A stretch of DNA of 64,000 nucleotides. Source: Exiguobacterium sp. KRL4 (GTDB taxonomy: Bacteria > Bacillota > Bacilli > Exiguobacteriales > Exiguobacteriaceae). A program made the translations under genes and the position numbers. The stretch spans positions 310,001 to 374,000 of the forward strand of contig NZ_MOLV01000004.1 in NCBI RefSeq assembly GCF_001870785.1. The letters are read 5' to 3'. The notes beneath the pieces were generated by a model that was not told where the DNA came from, searched no databases, and worked only from the letters and a program-made list of their open reading frames with translations. Shown here in pieces: positions 8,053 to 17,093 of this stretch (its first letter is position 1; each line of letters begins with the position of its first letter).

Positions 8053-8799
8053 ATGAAGTCTTCTACATGGTGGGTACTAGGTTCGATTGGTCTGATGTTC
8101 GTATTTCTTCAAATAGCAGACGTCCTAAATTTCTCCGGCATTTTCATCGCGTTAGGGTTATGGTTTATCTGGAGTGGATACCGTGCCAAACCGGGGAAAC
8201 GATACCGGACGGAACGAAAATCAACTGAGTTGAAACGAAAAAACGTCAAAAAGAAATTACTTCTTGATGACGAAGAAGAATTTGTTGGCAGTATCATCTT
8301 GAAACCTGAACAGGCGACACGACGGTTTGATGAAACGGACGATCTCGAATTGCAGGTTTTACAACGGACGGTCGAAGAAGGCTTCGTCAAACTACAGGCG
8401 TTTGACAAAATCATGCCATCGATTCGTGACAGTGAAATCCGTTCTGAGATGAGAATCGTGTCTCGTGAGGCCCATGTCTTATTTGAGGAACTGTTTACAG
8501 CGCCACGTGAGGTGAAAAAAGTCCGTGACTTCTTTACATTTTATCTGGATTCCCTACTGTCGATATCGGAAAAGTTCGCCGACTTAGAACGTCGCGGTGC
8601 GCAAGTTCAAGTCGATACACGGGAACAGTTACAATCGAATCTAAAGATGATTGCTGAAAAACTAAAACAACAGCAATCGCTTTTATTAGAAGGAGATACG
8701 GTCGACTTGGAACGTGAGTTGTTGACGATTGAAAAAGTTTTGGCCCAAGAATCCGAACAACGAAAACAGGAGGAGAGTTATAAACATGACCCATTCTGA
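8053..8799 (+). CDS. xpaC: XpaC-like protein (5-bromo-4-chloroindolyl phosphate hydrolysis family)
   Basis: The 248-residue protein opens with two short hydrophobic segments (residues about 5-45, WWVLGSIGLMFVFLQIADVL and a second one). A basic linker follows, then a long helical, probably coiled-coil cytoplasmic domain. I identify it by its pairing: XpaC-type genes sit immediately before telA/yaaN in Bacillus, and it overlaps telA here by 14 bases. Despite the family name, no hydrolase motif is visible and the role is unknown. It is probably membrane-anchored and works with TelA in envelope stress or toxic-anion tolerance. RBS GAAAGAGGTGATGAG precedes ATG 8053. Confidence 0.75.
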   Translation: MKSSTWWVLGSIGLMFVFLQIADVLNFSGIFIALGLWFIWSGYRAKPGKRYRTERKSTELKRKNVKKKLLLDDEEEFVGSIILKPEQATRRFDETDDLELQVLQRTVEEGFVKLQAFDKIMPSIRDSEIRSEMRIVSREAHVLFEELFTAPREVKKVRDFFTFYLDSLLSISEKFADLERRGAQVQVDTREQLQSNLKMIAEKLKQQQSLLLEGDTVDLERELLTIEKVLAQESEQRKQEESYKHDPF

Positions 8800-10006
8800 C
8801 AACAATAGCTGGCAACAATGGCCGGAGGACGAACAAGCTACACAACCAACGATTTCAGATCCTTCCGTCGATGTCAATCTTGCCGAAACTTCACCTAGTC
8901 AAGCGATACAGGCCCGACCGGTCGAAGAAATGATTCCAAGTGATGTGCCGGTTGAACAACGTCAAAAAATTGAACGGTTGCTTCAAGTAATCGATTTAAA
9001 AAAATCCGATGCTGTCATGCAATTCGGTGCGCCGGTCCAACGGGAACTCTCACAGTTTTCCGATCAGGTATTGAGTGAAGTGAAGATGAAAGACGGCGGG
9101 GACGCCGGAAAATTATTATCTGATTTGATGCAGCGTGTTCGTCAAATGGATCCGGATACATTACAAGAAAAGAAAAGTTTTTGGTCAAACGTACCGGTCA
9201 TCGGTCGGGCAAAGAAAAAGGCAGAGACGTATTTCTTACAGTATGAAAAGATGAGTGCTTACTTGGAAGAAGTCGTCCACAATCTCGATCGTTCGAAGTT
9301 TGGATTGATGAAGGATATTACATTACTTGATCAAATGTATCAAAAAAATAAACGTTACTTCGAAGAATTAAATCTCTACATCGCGGCGGGTGAGACAAAG
9401 ATTGCACACGTTCGAGAACATGAAATCGAGCCGTTACGACTAGAAGTCGAACGTTCACGCGATCAGACACGATTACAAGAGTTAAATGATTTGATCCAAC
9501 TCGCTGATCGATTTGAAAAGAAGATTCACGATTTGAAGTTATCTCGGACAATTAGTTTACAGATGGCTCCGCAAATTCGTGTCATCCAACAAAATAATCA
9601 AATTTTGGCGGAAAAGATTGAGTCAGCCGTCGTCAATACGATTCCCCTTTGGAAAAACCAAGTGGTGCTTTCCTTGAGCCTATCGCGTCAAAAAACAGCA
9701 TTGCAAATGCAAAAAGATGTAACGAATACGACAAATCAATTACTTGAGCAAAATTCGCGTCTGTTAAAAGATTCGTCGATTGAAATCGCAGAAGAAAATG
9801 AAAAAGGAATTGTTTCGGTCGAATCCTTGAAGGTAGCACATCAAAACTTAATTGAGACGCTTGATGAGACACTTCGGATTCAGCAAGACGGGAAACAAAA
9901 ACGCCGTGATGCGGAACATGAACTTGAGCGGATGGAACATGAACTCAAACAAAAAGTCATCGAAGTTGCCTCGAAAAGTCGTGAATTACCAAATCGTCCA
10001 TACTAA
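8786..10006 (+). CDS. telA: TelA/YaaN toxic-anion resistance family protein
   Basis: The 406-residue soluble protein is almost entirely helical and charged. It contains the TelA core (KKKAETYFLQYEKMSAYLEE, ITLLDQMYQKNKRYFEELNL, MAPQIRVIQQNNQILAEKIE). The family is linked to tellurite and other toxic-anion or antibiotic tolerance in several bacteria, but its biochemical activity is unknown. The start at ATG 8786 has AGGAGGAG ten bases upstream and lies within the end of xpaC, implying coupled translation. The first 60 residues are acidic and low-complexity. A 13-bp hairpin follows directly. Confidence 0.9.
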   Translation: MTHSDNNSWQQWPEDEQATQPTISDPSVDVNLAETSPSQAIQARPVEEMIPSDVPVEQRQKIERLLQVIDLKKSDAVMQFGAPVQRELSQFSDQVLSEVKMKDGGDAGKLLSDLMQRVRQMDPDTLQEKKSFWSNVPVIGRAKKKAETYFLQYEKMSAYLEEVVHNLDRSKFGLMKDITLLDQMYQKNKRYFEELNLYIAAGETKIAHVREHEIEPLRLEVERSRDQTRLQELNDLIQLADRFEKKIHDLKLSRTISLQMAPQIRVIQQNNQILAEKIESAVVNTIPLWKNQVVLSLSLSRQKTALQMQKDVTNTTNQLLEQNSRLLKDSSIEIAEENEKGIVSVESLKVAHQNLIETLDETLRIQQDGKQKRRDAEHELERMEHELKQKVIEVASKSRELPNRPY

Positions 10007-10031
10007 GGAACACGTTTACGTGTTCCTTAGT
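10002..10031 (+). terminator. Hairpin at the telA stop, lacking a U tract
   Basis: ACTAAGGAACACG and CGTGTTCCTTAGT form a perfect 13-bp stem with a four-base loop. It overlaps the telA stop codon and has no T run, so it may be a weak terminator or an mRNA-stabilising hairpin before the next gene's ribosome-binding site. Confidence 0.5.
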
Positions 10032-10056
10032 AGTTTATGTAAAGGAGAGAATCAAC

Positions 10057-10629
10057 TTGCAAAAACAACAACAATGGGATACGACGTGGCTTTTGTTTGC
10101 CCGTATGATGGCGGATCGTCACTCAAAATGTGCTTCGAAGTCTGTCGCCTGTGTCATTGTCAAAGATGAAAAGCCGATTTCGATTGGAATAAACGGAACA
10201 CCAAGTCAACACGTTAATTGCAACGAAATTTATTTGAAGCAAGAGGGTATTTTATATAAGGCATCTGCAGAAGAAAATACGGATGGCGAGTCAATCCTAC
10301 ATAATGGGTTTCTGTTCTATCGTTGTTCGAATCAAGAAGAGCATCATGAATGGTCAAAACTCAATGAAATTCATGCTGAGATCAACGCGTTAGGAAAGCT
10401 GGCGGCCGATTCGACGAGTGCGCGCCATGCAACCGCTTATGTGACACATAGTCCGTGTCACGCTTGTAGTCTAGCATTGATCGCTTCGAAAATTGATCGA
10501 GTCGTCTATTCCACCGGTTATGAATATGGTGATGGATTAACGCTCATGCGTCAAAGTGGAATCGAAGTCGTCCATCGTCCTTTGACCGAAGAATATTTTC
10601 TTGAAAGAATTTTCGATAAAGACTTGTAA
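10057..10629 (+). CDS. Deoxycytidylate (dCMP) deaminase family protein, ComEB-like
   Basis: The 190-residue zinc-dependent deaminase carries H106-A-E108 (IHAEINAL) and C134-x2-C137 (SPCHAC), the classic cytidine/dCMP deaminase zinc site with its catalytic glutamate. It probably converts dCMP to dUMP, the substrate of thymidylate synthase (also encoded in this window), and is related to B. subtilis ComEB. The start is TTG at 10057 with AAAGGAGAG 7 bases upstream; no ATG fits. A tRNA- or nucleobase-directed deaminase is possible but less likely given the motif spacing. A terminator follows at 10694. Confidence 0.8.
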   Translation: MQKQQQWDTTWLLFARMMADRHSKCASKSVACVIVKDEKPISIGINGTPSQHVNCNEIYLKQEGILYKASAEENTDGESILHNGFLFYRCSNQEEHHEWSKLNEIHAEINALGKLAADSTSARHATAYVTHSPCHACSLALIASKIDRVVYSTGYEYGDGLTLMRQSGIEVVHRPLTEEYFLERIFDKDL

Positions 10630-10693
10630 ACGCTTCCATTGCATTGTATGATGAAATCAAGCATTGCCATGGTAATTATTCACTCTTCCATTC

Positions 10694-10728
10694 GGGACAA
10701 TCTCAAACGAGATGGTCCCACTTTTTTT
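10694..10728 (+). terminator. Rho-independent terminator
   Basis: GGGAC-ATCTC pairs with GAGAT-GTCCC around AAAC with one mismatch, followed by seven T residues. It closes the deaminase gene. Confidence 0.8.
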
Positions 10729-10738
10729 GAAAAATGAA

Positions 10739-10880
10739 TTGACAATTTCCCAAGATTCTGCAATGATATATATAGAATATGACGAAGCGGAATGCCGCAT
10801 TTTCATAGGAAATGCCAATCAAGGAGCTGGAATGCCAGGTCGTTGAAAAAAGTCCTGACTCACTGGAGTCGGGACTTTTT
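10739..10880 (+). ncRNA. Candidate small transcript in the gap between deaminase and 10887 gene
   Basis: A TTGACA box (10739-10744) is followed by an AT-rich -10-like region (TATATATAGAAT) and, about 80 bases later, by a T-tailed terminator. The interval has repeated GAATGCC/AAATGCC words and no convincing CDS, although a 28-codon frame starting ATGCCAATCAAGGAG exists. The -35/-10 spacing is long, so confidence is low. Confidence 0.25.
10845..10880. terminator. Bidirectional terminator
   Basis: AAAAAGTCCTGACTC pairs with GAGTCGGGACTTTTT around ACTG (one G-T pair). It can stop the minus-strand gene at 10887 and any rightward transcript. Confidence 0.85.
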
Positions 10881-10886
10881 GTATTA

Positions 10887-11372
10887 TTAGCGTAAAACGG
10901 TCCAAGATGCCTGAAGCCGCTCGGCACGGACAAAAGATTTTTTAGCGGATGCTCCAGCTAATATGGTCATCAAACGTTGGCAAATGATGTCACGTTGTGT
11001 CTGATGAAGAAATAAGTGTTGAATGAAACGGGCAAATACGACATCATTTGTCATTAACTGCCGTTTAACCATTTCAGGGGACATCTGATTGATTTCATCA
11101 GCATTAAAACCTGCGCCTACGTTAAACGAGGAGACAATCAACAATTTGACCGGGGCGGATTCGAGAGGCAAACCAAGTGATTGGACACGACGACAGGAAA
11201 GTATCATTTCCTGACGAATGAGTTGTTGTAACAAACAAGGTTCCTTAAAGACAAACGGATCATAAACCGAGACGGCTTGACGAAGTTGCTCACGTGTCAT
11301 CTCGATGGGATGCTGTAACTCGACCGTTGCAGTTCGCACATCTTCATAACACGTAGATAATGAAATAATCAT
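10887..11372 (-). CDS. Hypothetical protein, 161 residues
   Basis: This is a soluble protein of mixed alpha/beta composition with no signal peptide, membrane segment or motif I recognise. The C-terminus is basic. It is probably a real gene: AAGGAGGA lies about 9 bases before ATG 11372, a terminator follows, and the frame is open and stands alone between divergent and convergent neighbours. It is divergent from the YhaM-like nuclease. No function is proposed. Confidence 0.6.
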   Translation of the reverse strand: MIISLSTCYEDVRTATVELQHPIEMTREQLRQAVSVYDPFVFKEPCLLQQLIRQEMILSCRRVQSLGLPLESAPVKLLIVSSFNVGAGFNADEINQMSPEMVKRQLMTNDVVFARFIQHLFLHQTQRDIICQRLMTILAGASAKKSFVRAERLQASWTVLR

Positions 11373-11519
11373 CCGACAGTCCTCCTTATAGTGGATAATT
11401 TGTCTGCTACTGTCATCTTAAAACATAAATGAAGCGCTTACAATGATTGTTTTGACATATACACGACAAGAAAAGATTTGATATCATGAAAGACGGAGCA
11501 AACGAGAGGAGTGTGGACA

Positions 11520-12710
11520 ATGGTTCGATTATTTAAAGCAATTCCTGAAGTGGAGATGCCGGTCTATAACGGAAATGACTATCCACTCGAGATATCAGAA
11601 TCAGCAACAGGGTTTTCAATCATCGATCATGTTCCCGGTGAACAGGTAGAAGAAACCTTACTGGTCGCTTCAGCGGAAATCAAAACGAGCCAAACGGGGC
11701 GTGAGTGGTTACAGTTCACCTTTAACTCTCCGAGAGGGACGTGCAAAGGAAAACAATGGTTAAACCAAGGGACGGCTGAAGAGGCGATGCGTCCGTATTT
11801 GGAGACGGGAATCGTCCATGTCTTTGCCAAGGTCGAGGAGTACCCCGTCGACTCAGGAAATAAGTCGCTGACAGTCCAGCGTGTCAAAGCGGTTCATGGT
11901 CAATCGGGAACAACTCTTTTACCGCAAATGCCGCATGGTGAATCGGCGAGTCAATACCGCGATCAGTTGATTGGCTTGATTGATCAGATGGAGGAACCAC
12001 TTCGACAACTGGCGCATCGTGTGCTCGTAACGTATTGGTTCGATTTTTCGACACGACCAGCAGCCTTGTATCATCACCATGCCTATATCGGTGGATTATT
12101 AAAACATACGGCTTGTATGATGACCATCGGTACTGGGATTTGCCAATCTGAGCGTCCTTATTTAACCCTTTTGCAATGTATTCAAGAAGCAGAGGCGGAT
12201 CATAAAAATGATTTGTTTCAAGCGAGTGAGCGGGAGATGCGTCAGTTCGCTTGGGACGAGAGTTTTGACGCCTTATATCAAGCAGCTCGATCGATTACGC
12301 TGTTGAATGAATCCCCTCGTCGAGATGAACTATTACTCGGTATCCTTTTACACGATATCGGAAAGATTTTTGAATATACCCATCTGGGTGCCTCGGACGA
12401 CCGATTTGCTCGTTTAGTCCAAGTAGAGCCAACGGAAGAAACGGTCTCGGGCATTGCCCTTGATCCGAACGGTGTATTGATGGGACACATGCCATATGGA
12501 TGTTTTGTTTTAGAACAGGCACTACAAAACGATGCGATCCGGCTACCAATCGATCAATACCATCGCTTAATGCATATGATCCTGTCCCATCATGGTAAAA
12601 AAGAATGGGGCTCAAGCGTAACACCACAAACGACAGAAGCTTGGTACCTACATGCAATCGATCTATTAGATGCGCGAAAAGAAAAGTGGCGGCAGAACCA
12701 ATCGTCATAA
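11520..12710 (+). CDS. YhaM-like 3'-5' exoribonuclease (OB fold plus HD domain)
   Basis: The 396-residue protein has an N-terminal OB-like nucleic-acid-binding region (about residues 40-130, TLLVASAEIKTSQTGREWLQ) and a C-terminal HD phosphohydrolase domain. HD residues visible are HHHAYIGGLLKHT, the HD pair in LLHDIGKIFEY, GHMPYG and ILSHHGKKEWGS. This order matches YhaM, a Mn2+-dependent 3'-5' exonuclease acting on short RNA or DNA. YhaM is about 314 residues; most of the excess is an insert between the first histidine motif and the HD pair. ATG 11520 has AGAGGAG 8 bases upstream; GTG 11511 overlaps that site. It is followed directly by the GTPase gene. Confidence 0.8.
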   Translation: MVRLFKAIPEVEMPVYNGNDYPLEISESATGFSIIDHVPGEQVEETLLVASAEIKTSQTGREWLQFTFNSPRGTCKGKQWLNQGTAEEAMRPYLETGIVHVFAKVEEYPVDSGNKSLTVQRVKAVHGQSGTTLLPQMPHGESASQYRDQLIGLIDQMEEPLRQLAHRVLVTYWFDFSTRPAALYHHHAYIGGLLKHTACMMTIGTGICQSERPYLTLLQCIQEAEADHKNDLFQASEREMRQFAWDESFDALYQAARSITLLNESPRRDELLLGILLHDIGKIFEYTHLGASDDRFARLVQVEPTEETVSGIALDPNGVLMGHMPYGCFVLEQALQNDAIRLPIDQYHRLMHMILSHHGKKEWGSSVTPQTTEAWYLHAIDLLDARKEKWRQNQSS

Positions 12711-12721
12711 GGAGTGAAACC

Positions 12722-13681
12722 ATGTCAGAACGTATTCGAACGACACTCATCACCGGTTTTTTAGGAGCTGGGAAAACAACGTTGTTGAACCGGATCGTCA
12801 CGAATCCGATTGAAAAAGTGGCCTTACTTGTAAATGAAGTCGGGGCAGTTCATATCGATGAAGCGTTGATTGAACGAAGTGACGAAGAAGTCATTGAATT
12901 GACGAATGGATGTATTTGCTGTTCGATTCGGGGTGATTTACGTGATGCCTTGTTACGGATCGCTAAAAAAAGACGGCAAGGTGAGATGGAATTCGATCGG
13001 TTGATCATCGAGACGACAGGCATCGCGGATCCTGGTCCGATTTTACAGACGTTTTATTTTGAACCGGCCATTGAACAACAGTATCAAATCTCTAGTGTCA
13101 TTACCGTCGTGGATGCCTATCAGCTGGAACGGCAATTGACGTTCGAAGAAAACGTAAAGCAGATTGGTTTTGCGGACACACTCTTGTTAAACAAAATCGA
13201 TTTGATTTCAGCAGATGAAGTCGTGAACGTGACACGTCGTTTATCCAATCTGAATCCAACGGCATTGATTCTCCCGACGGTGGAATCGGAAACGGATATT
13301 CAACACTTATTTGAGACATTCCATTTTCCAAAGCAGGAAGAGGAACGTTTGACCAAGCAAACCGATGGTCTACAAAAAGCAGCAGAGTCCTTTACAGCAT
13401 TGACGATTACAGAAACGATCCCATTGCACCGCCAACGTTTTGGAGCAGTGCTACGCGAAATTCTTGAAGCCTATGCGGAAGACTTGTACCGGTATAAGGG
13501 AATCATTCATTTTGCAGATACGAACCAAAAAGTCATCCTGCAAGGAACAGGAATGATTTATGGGACGGCAGTGCGTGGGGAATTTGAAGAACATAAACAA
13601 ACGACGTTAGTGTTCATTGGGAAAAATTTAGATGAACACGCGATTCGAAAAGGTGTAAAGGCGGCGAGAGAACATGGTTGA
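12722..13681 (+). CDS. COG0523 (CobW/ZNG1-like) metallochaperone GTPase
   Basis: The 319-residue P-loop GTPase has Walker A GFLGAGKTT, the metal-binding GCICCSIRGDL (CxCC) and Walker B-like IIETTGIADP. A NKxD-type guanine motif (LLNKIDLI) and a C-terminal CobW_C domain (about residues 210-319) follow. COG0523 proteins deliver zinc or other metals to client enzymes, often under metal limitation. The client is unknown; no zinc-uptake or paralogous metalloenzyme gene is adjacent. RBS AAGGAG precedes ATG 12722. The stop overlaps the RNase H-like gene by eight bases. Confidence 0.88.
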   Translation: MSERIRTTLITGFLGAGKTTLLNRIVTNPIEKVALLVNEVGAVHIDEALIERSDEEVIELTNGCICCSIRGDLRDALLRIAKKRRQGEMEFDRLIIETTGIADPGPILQTFYFEPAIEQQYQISSVITVVDAYQLERQLTFEENVKQIGFADTLLLNKIDLISADEVVNVTRRLSNLNPTALILPTVESETDIQHLFETFHFPKQEEERLTKQTDGLQKAAESFTALTITETIPLHRQRFGAVLREILEAYAEDLYRYKGIIHFADTNQKVILQGTGMIYGTAVRGEFEEHKQTTLVFIGKNLDEHAIRKGVKAAREHG

Positions 13682-14069
13682 ACTATATTTTGATGGGGCA
13701 GTCCGACCATCGAATGACGATGCAGCAATCGGGATTTTTTGCAAAAATTCAGCAGGACAGGTCATTGAGCGGACATTTAGAATCACGGCAGAAAATAATC
13801 ATGAAGCAGAATTTCAGGCGTTTGAGAGAGCGGTGGATTTGGCAGAAGAGTTACTTGCTCAAGGCGAAAGCGTTTTTTCCTTCCGGACGGATTCGGAAGC
13901 GGTCTCGCTGGCAGTAGAACGAGAATTTGCTAAAAATAAGCGGATCCAAATTTATTTTGATCCGGCGTTTGAACGATTCAGTCGTTTGCCGTTAGCTTTT
14001 GTTAAATGGATTCCACGTTCGGAAAATAAAGCGGATCGTGTTGCAAAAGAGGCTTTAAACGACTTCTGA
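13674..14069 (+). CDS. RNase HI-like protein (RVT_3 type)
   Basis: The 131-residue protein has the RNase H fold. The acidic residues expected for two-metal catalysis are visible: D7 (LYFDGA), E in HEAEFQAF, D in FRTDSEA and D in ENKADRVAKEA. It may cleave the RNA strand of RNA/DNA hybrids. Related Bacillus proteins of this size (YpdQ/YpeP type) have uncertain activity, so I do not assign rnhA. It overlaps the GTPase gene by eight bases and is co-transcribed with it. Confidence 0.75.
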   Translation: MVELYFDGAVRPSNDDAAIGIFCKNSAGQVIERTFRITAENNHEAEFQAFERAVDLAEELLAQGESVFSFRTDSEAVSLAVEREFAKNKRIQIYFDPAFERFSRLPLAFVKWIPRSENKADRVAKEALNDF

Positions 14070-14104
14070 CGAACAAGGAAACTGAAACATAAGAATACAC
14101 GAAG

Positions 14105-14162
14105 AAACCCGAACGATTCCCTTCTTCTTCAGAGAAGAGTTGATATCGTTCGGATTTCTTTT
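14105..14162. terminator. Bidirectional terminator between convergent genes
   Basis: AAACCCGAACGAT pairs with ATCGTTCGGATTT, with an inner CTTCTTC/GAGAAGAG stem, followed by T residues. It separates the RNase H-like gene from the CBS protein gene on the other strand. Confidence 0.75.
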
Positions 14163-14184
14163 ATCCAGTTGTTGGATGTAACCA

Positions 14185-15504
14185 TCATTCCGATGTAGGA
14201 AACGATGTTTCTAAGGGCGCGTCACGCACAGGCTCAATCAAAATCTGATCAATCCGGCGACCATCCAGATCAACGACTTCAAACCGGTACCCATTTGTGA
14301 CGACATGACTTCCCCGGACAGGGAATTCTCCGAGAAGATACAATACGAGACCAGCGACCGTGTGATAGATATTCTTTTCTTCTCCGGGCAAGAGCGGTTT
14401 GATCTGCAACACTCGCTTTAAATCATCGATATGCAACAACCCGTCGGCCAGATAGGAGCCGTCACTTCGTTGAACGAGTTCAGGTTCTTCCTCAATCGTC
14501 GAGATTTCACCGACGAAGGCTTCTAAAATATCAAACAAGGTGATCATTCCTAAAAAACCACCATACTCATCCAGGACAAAGGCGATTGAGACGGTCTCTT
14601 TGCGCATCCGTTCCAGTAATACCGTCGCCTGTAGCTGTTTCGGAACAATCAGTGGCGTATGGATCAAGGATTCGATGACAGCAATCGGATGATCCGAAGC
14701 TAACACTTCTTTCGCATCGATGTAACCGACAAAATGATCCAAATCCCCATGACCAACTGGCAAGTTCCGGTGTTTCGCAGTGCGTAAATCCGCTAAAATC
14801 TGTTCCGGCGAATCCGTCAAATCAATCCACTCGGTGACTGTCCGCGGTTCCATCAATTCATAGGCCAACTGATCATGAAAAGCAAACACACGGGATACCT
14901 GTTCTGCTTCAGACGAGGCAAACGTACCTTCTTTTAATCCTCGAATCAACAACTGTTTCACTTCATCTTCTGTTTCATCTTCCATCTGTAAGCGATCAAG
15001 ACCAATCAGACGAAAAATAGAGCTTGTCGATTTACTTAAGATAAAGATAAAGGGTTTTAGAAGACTTGAAAAAAAACGCATCGGTTGGGCTAACATCATC
15101 GTTACCCGTTCCGGACTGACTAAAGCGATACGCTTTGGAACCAATTCACCGATGACAAGTGAGAGATACGTGATGATGGTGACGACGATCATATAACCAA
15201 CAGTACTGGCATATGGCGCGAGCCAGGAAAACCCTCCTAACCAATCAATCAACGGCGCGGATAAGGCAGCACCACCAAACGCACCATTGATGATGCCGAT
15301 CAGGGTAATCCCGACTTGGACCGTCGATAACAAATCGGTTGGACGTTCCAGAAAATCGAGGGCGATTTGAGCTGATTTTTTTCCGTCATCTGCATACTGT
15401 TGCAGTTTTTGTTTTTTTGAAGACAATAAAGCGAGTTCGGTCATTGCAAATAAGCCGTTTGCGAGAATCAATAAGACGACAATTGTTAAATTAATCAACC
15501 ACAT
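14185..15504 (-). CDS. CNNM/HlyC-family CBS-domain membrane protein (Mg2+ transport type)
   Basis: The 439-residue protein has the DUF21 membrane domain (about residues 1-190, three or four helices, with TVQVGITLIGIINGAFGG). Two CBS domains follow (about 200-325, ending VLDEYGGFLGMITLFDILE), then a C-terminal CorC_HlyC domain (about 340-430). This architecture is that of CNNM/CorB-like Mg2+ exporters; 'hemolysin' is a historic name. ATG 15504 has AAGGAG ten bases upstream and directly precedes the first helix; the longer frame adds non-hydrophobic residues. It is transcribed alone and diverges from fumC. Confidence 0.87.
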   Translation of the reverse strand: MWLINLTIVVLLILANGLFAMTELALLSSKKQKLQQYADDGKKSAQIALDFLERPTDLLSTVQVGITLIGIINGAFGGAALSAPLIDWLGGFSWLAPYASTVGYMIVVTIITYLSLVIGELVPKRIALVSPERVTMMLAQPMRFFSSLLKPFIFILSKSTSSIFRLIGLDRLQMEDETEDEVKQLLIRGLKEGTFASSEAEQVSRVFAFHDQLAYELMEPRTVTEWIDLTDSPEQILADLRTAKHRNLPVGHGDLDHFVGYIDAKEVLASDHPIAVIESLIHTPLIVPKQLQATVLLERMRKETVSIAFVLDEYGGFLGMITLFDILEAFVGEISTIEEEPELVQRSDGSYLADGLLHIDDLKRVLQIKPLLPGEEKNIYHTVAGLVLYLLGEFPVRGSHVVTNGYRFEVVDLDGRRIDQILIEPVRDAPLETSFPTSE

Positions 15505-15620
15505 CAAGCATTCACTCCTTTTCGATAACAAACTATTCCCCAAACTCGCCTCTATCATTCCCATTCGTTCTCGTTTCCGTTAAACTATTAATGTATCAGT
15601 AGATAAAGGGGGAAGTTAAA

Positions 15621-17015
15621 ATGGAATATCGGTTAGAGCGTGACACGATGGGGGAAATTCGTGTCCCAGAAGCACAAGAATGGGGAGCACAGACACAACG
15701 GAGTCTAGAAAACTTCAAGATTGGGACGGAAAAAATGCCGATCGAAATCATTCGGGCATTTGCGGTCCTTAAAAAAGGGGCGGCTTTAGCCAATCGTGAT
15801 TTAGGTGTTCTCGATCAAGAGAAAGCGGAAGTCATCGCTGAAGTCTGTGATGAAATTATTGCGGGTCAGTTTGATGCGGAATTTCCGCTTGTCGTTTGGC
15901 AAACAGGGTCGGGTACACAGTCAAACATGAACGTCAACGAGGTCATCGCCCGAGTCGCAACTCGAAAATTAACGGAGCGTGGAAGTGAGCAAGTCATTCA
16001 TCCGAATGACGATGTCAACAAATCACAGAGTTCGAATGATACATATCCGACAGCGATGCACATTGCAGCGAAGACGATTGTCATCGATCAGCTGTTGCCA
16101 GCAATCGATGCGATTTATGCGACGCTTGACGAAAAGGCAACCACGTTCGCAGACATCGTCAAGATTGGACGGACGCATTTACAAGATGCAACGCCAATTA
16201 CACTCGGTCAAGAAATCAGTGGATGGGTCCGGATGTTACAATTGTCGAAAAAAATGATTGAGTTGACGTTAGAGCCGTTGACGGAACTCGCAATCGGTGG
16301 AACCGCTGTCGGAACGGGAATCAATGCTCACCCAGAGTTTGGAGATCGTGCGGCACAAAAGATGAGTGAAGAGACGGGTAAATCCTTTGTCAGTGCGGAA
16401 AATAAATTCCATGCCTTGACGAGCCATGATCAACTGGTCTTTTCGCATGGTGCCATCAAGGCACTCGCGATGGATGCGATGAAAATCGCCAATGATGTCC
16501 GGTGGTTGGCATCCGGTCCACGTGCTGGTATCGGTGAGATCACGATTCCAGAAAATGAGCCCGGTAGTTCGATCATGCCTGGGAAAGTCAATCCGACACA
16601 AAGTGAAGCGTTGACGATGGTCGCAGCGCAAGTTCTTGGTAATGACGCGACGATCGGGTTTGCGGCGAGTCAAGGAAACTTTGAATTAAATGTCTTTAAG
16701 CCTGTCATCATGTATAACTATATCCAATCTGTTCGCTTGTTGACGGATGCACTTCATTCGTTTAATGACCACTGTGCAATCGGAATCGAGCCGGAACGTA
16801 CGGTCATTGCGGAAAACGTCGAACGATCATTGATGCTCGTGACGGCACTGAATCCACACATCGGTTACGAAAACGCAGCTCGGATTGCTAAAGCTGCCCA
16901 TAAAGAGGGTACAACATTAAAAGAGGCAGCACTTGCGACTGGCTTATTGTCAGAGGAACAATACGATCAGTGGATTATTCCGGCTGAAATGGTGAGTCCA
17001 AATTTAAAAGCATAA
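15621..17015 (+). CDS. fumC: Class II fumarate hydratase
   Basis: The 464-residue enzyme reversibly hydrates fumarate to L-malate in the TCA cycle. It is the iron-free, homotetrameric class II type. The superfamily signature [11 protein letters not shown] is present with its catalytic-loop serine; [25 protein letters not shown] and [10 protein letters not shown] are also typical. Length matches the family. RBS AAAGGGGGAAG precedes ATG 15621. It is monocistronic, with a terminator right after, and is separate from the odhAB TCA genes in this window. Confidence 0.96.
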   Translation: MEYRLERDTMGEIRVPEAQEWGAQTQRSLENFKIGTEKMPIEIIRAFAVLKKGAALANRDLGVLDQEKAEVIAEVCDEIIAGQFDAEFPLVVWQTGSGTQSNMNVNEVIARVATRKLTERGSEQVIHPNDDVNKSQSSNDTYPTAMHIAAKTIVIDQLLPAIDAIYATLDEKATTFADIVKIGRTHLQDATPITLGQEISGWVRMLQLSKKMIELTLEPLTELAIGGTAVGTGINAHPEFGDRAAQKMSEETGKSFVSAENKFHALTSHDQLVFSHGAIKALAMDAMKIANDVRWLASGPRAGIGEITIPENEPGSSIMPGKVNPTQSEALTMVAAQVLGNDATIGFAASQGNFELNVFKPVIMYNYIQSVRLLTDALHSFNDHCAIGIEPERTVIAENVERSLMLVTALNPHIGYENAARIAKAAHKEGTTLKEAALATGLLSEEQYDQWIIPAEMVSPNLKA

Positions 17016-17020
17016 TCGAA

Positions 17021-17043
17021 AGCGAGGGTTTCCCTCGTTTTCT
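17021..17043 (+). terminator. Rho-independent terminator after fumC
   Basis: CGAGGG-TTT-CCCTCG followed by TTTTCT. Confidence 0.8.
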
Positions 17044-17093
17044 CTTCAGTCGAAGCAGGGGGTTTCGGCTGTATAGAAAGAGGGGGAAGACTT

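Noticed and set aside
10625-10638. cre-like word TGTAAACGCTTCCA at the stop of the deaminase gene
   Set aside because: It has one mismatch and lies at the 3' end of a gene, just before a terminator, with no start downstream that it could control.
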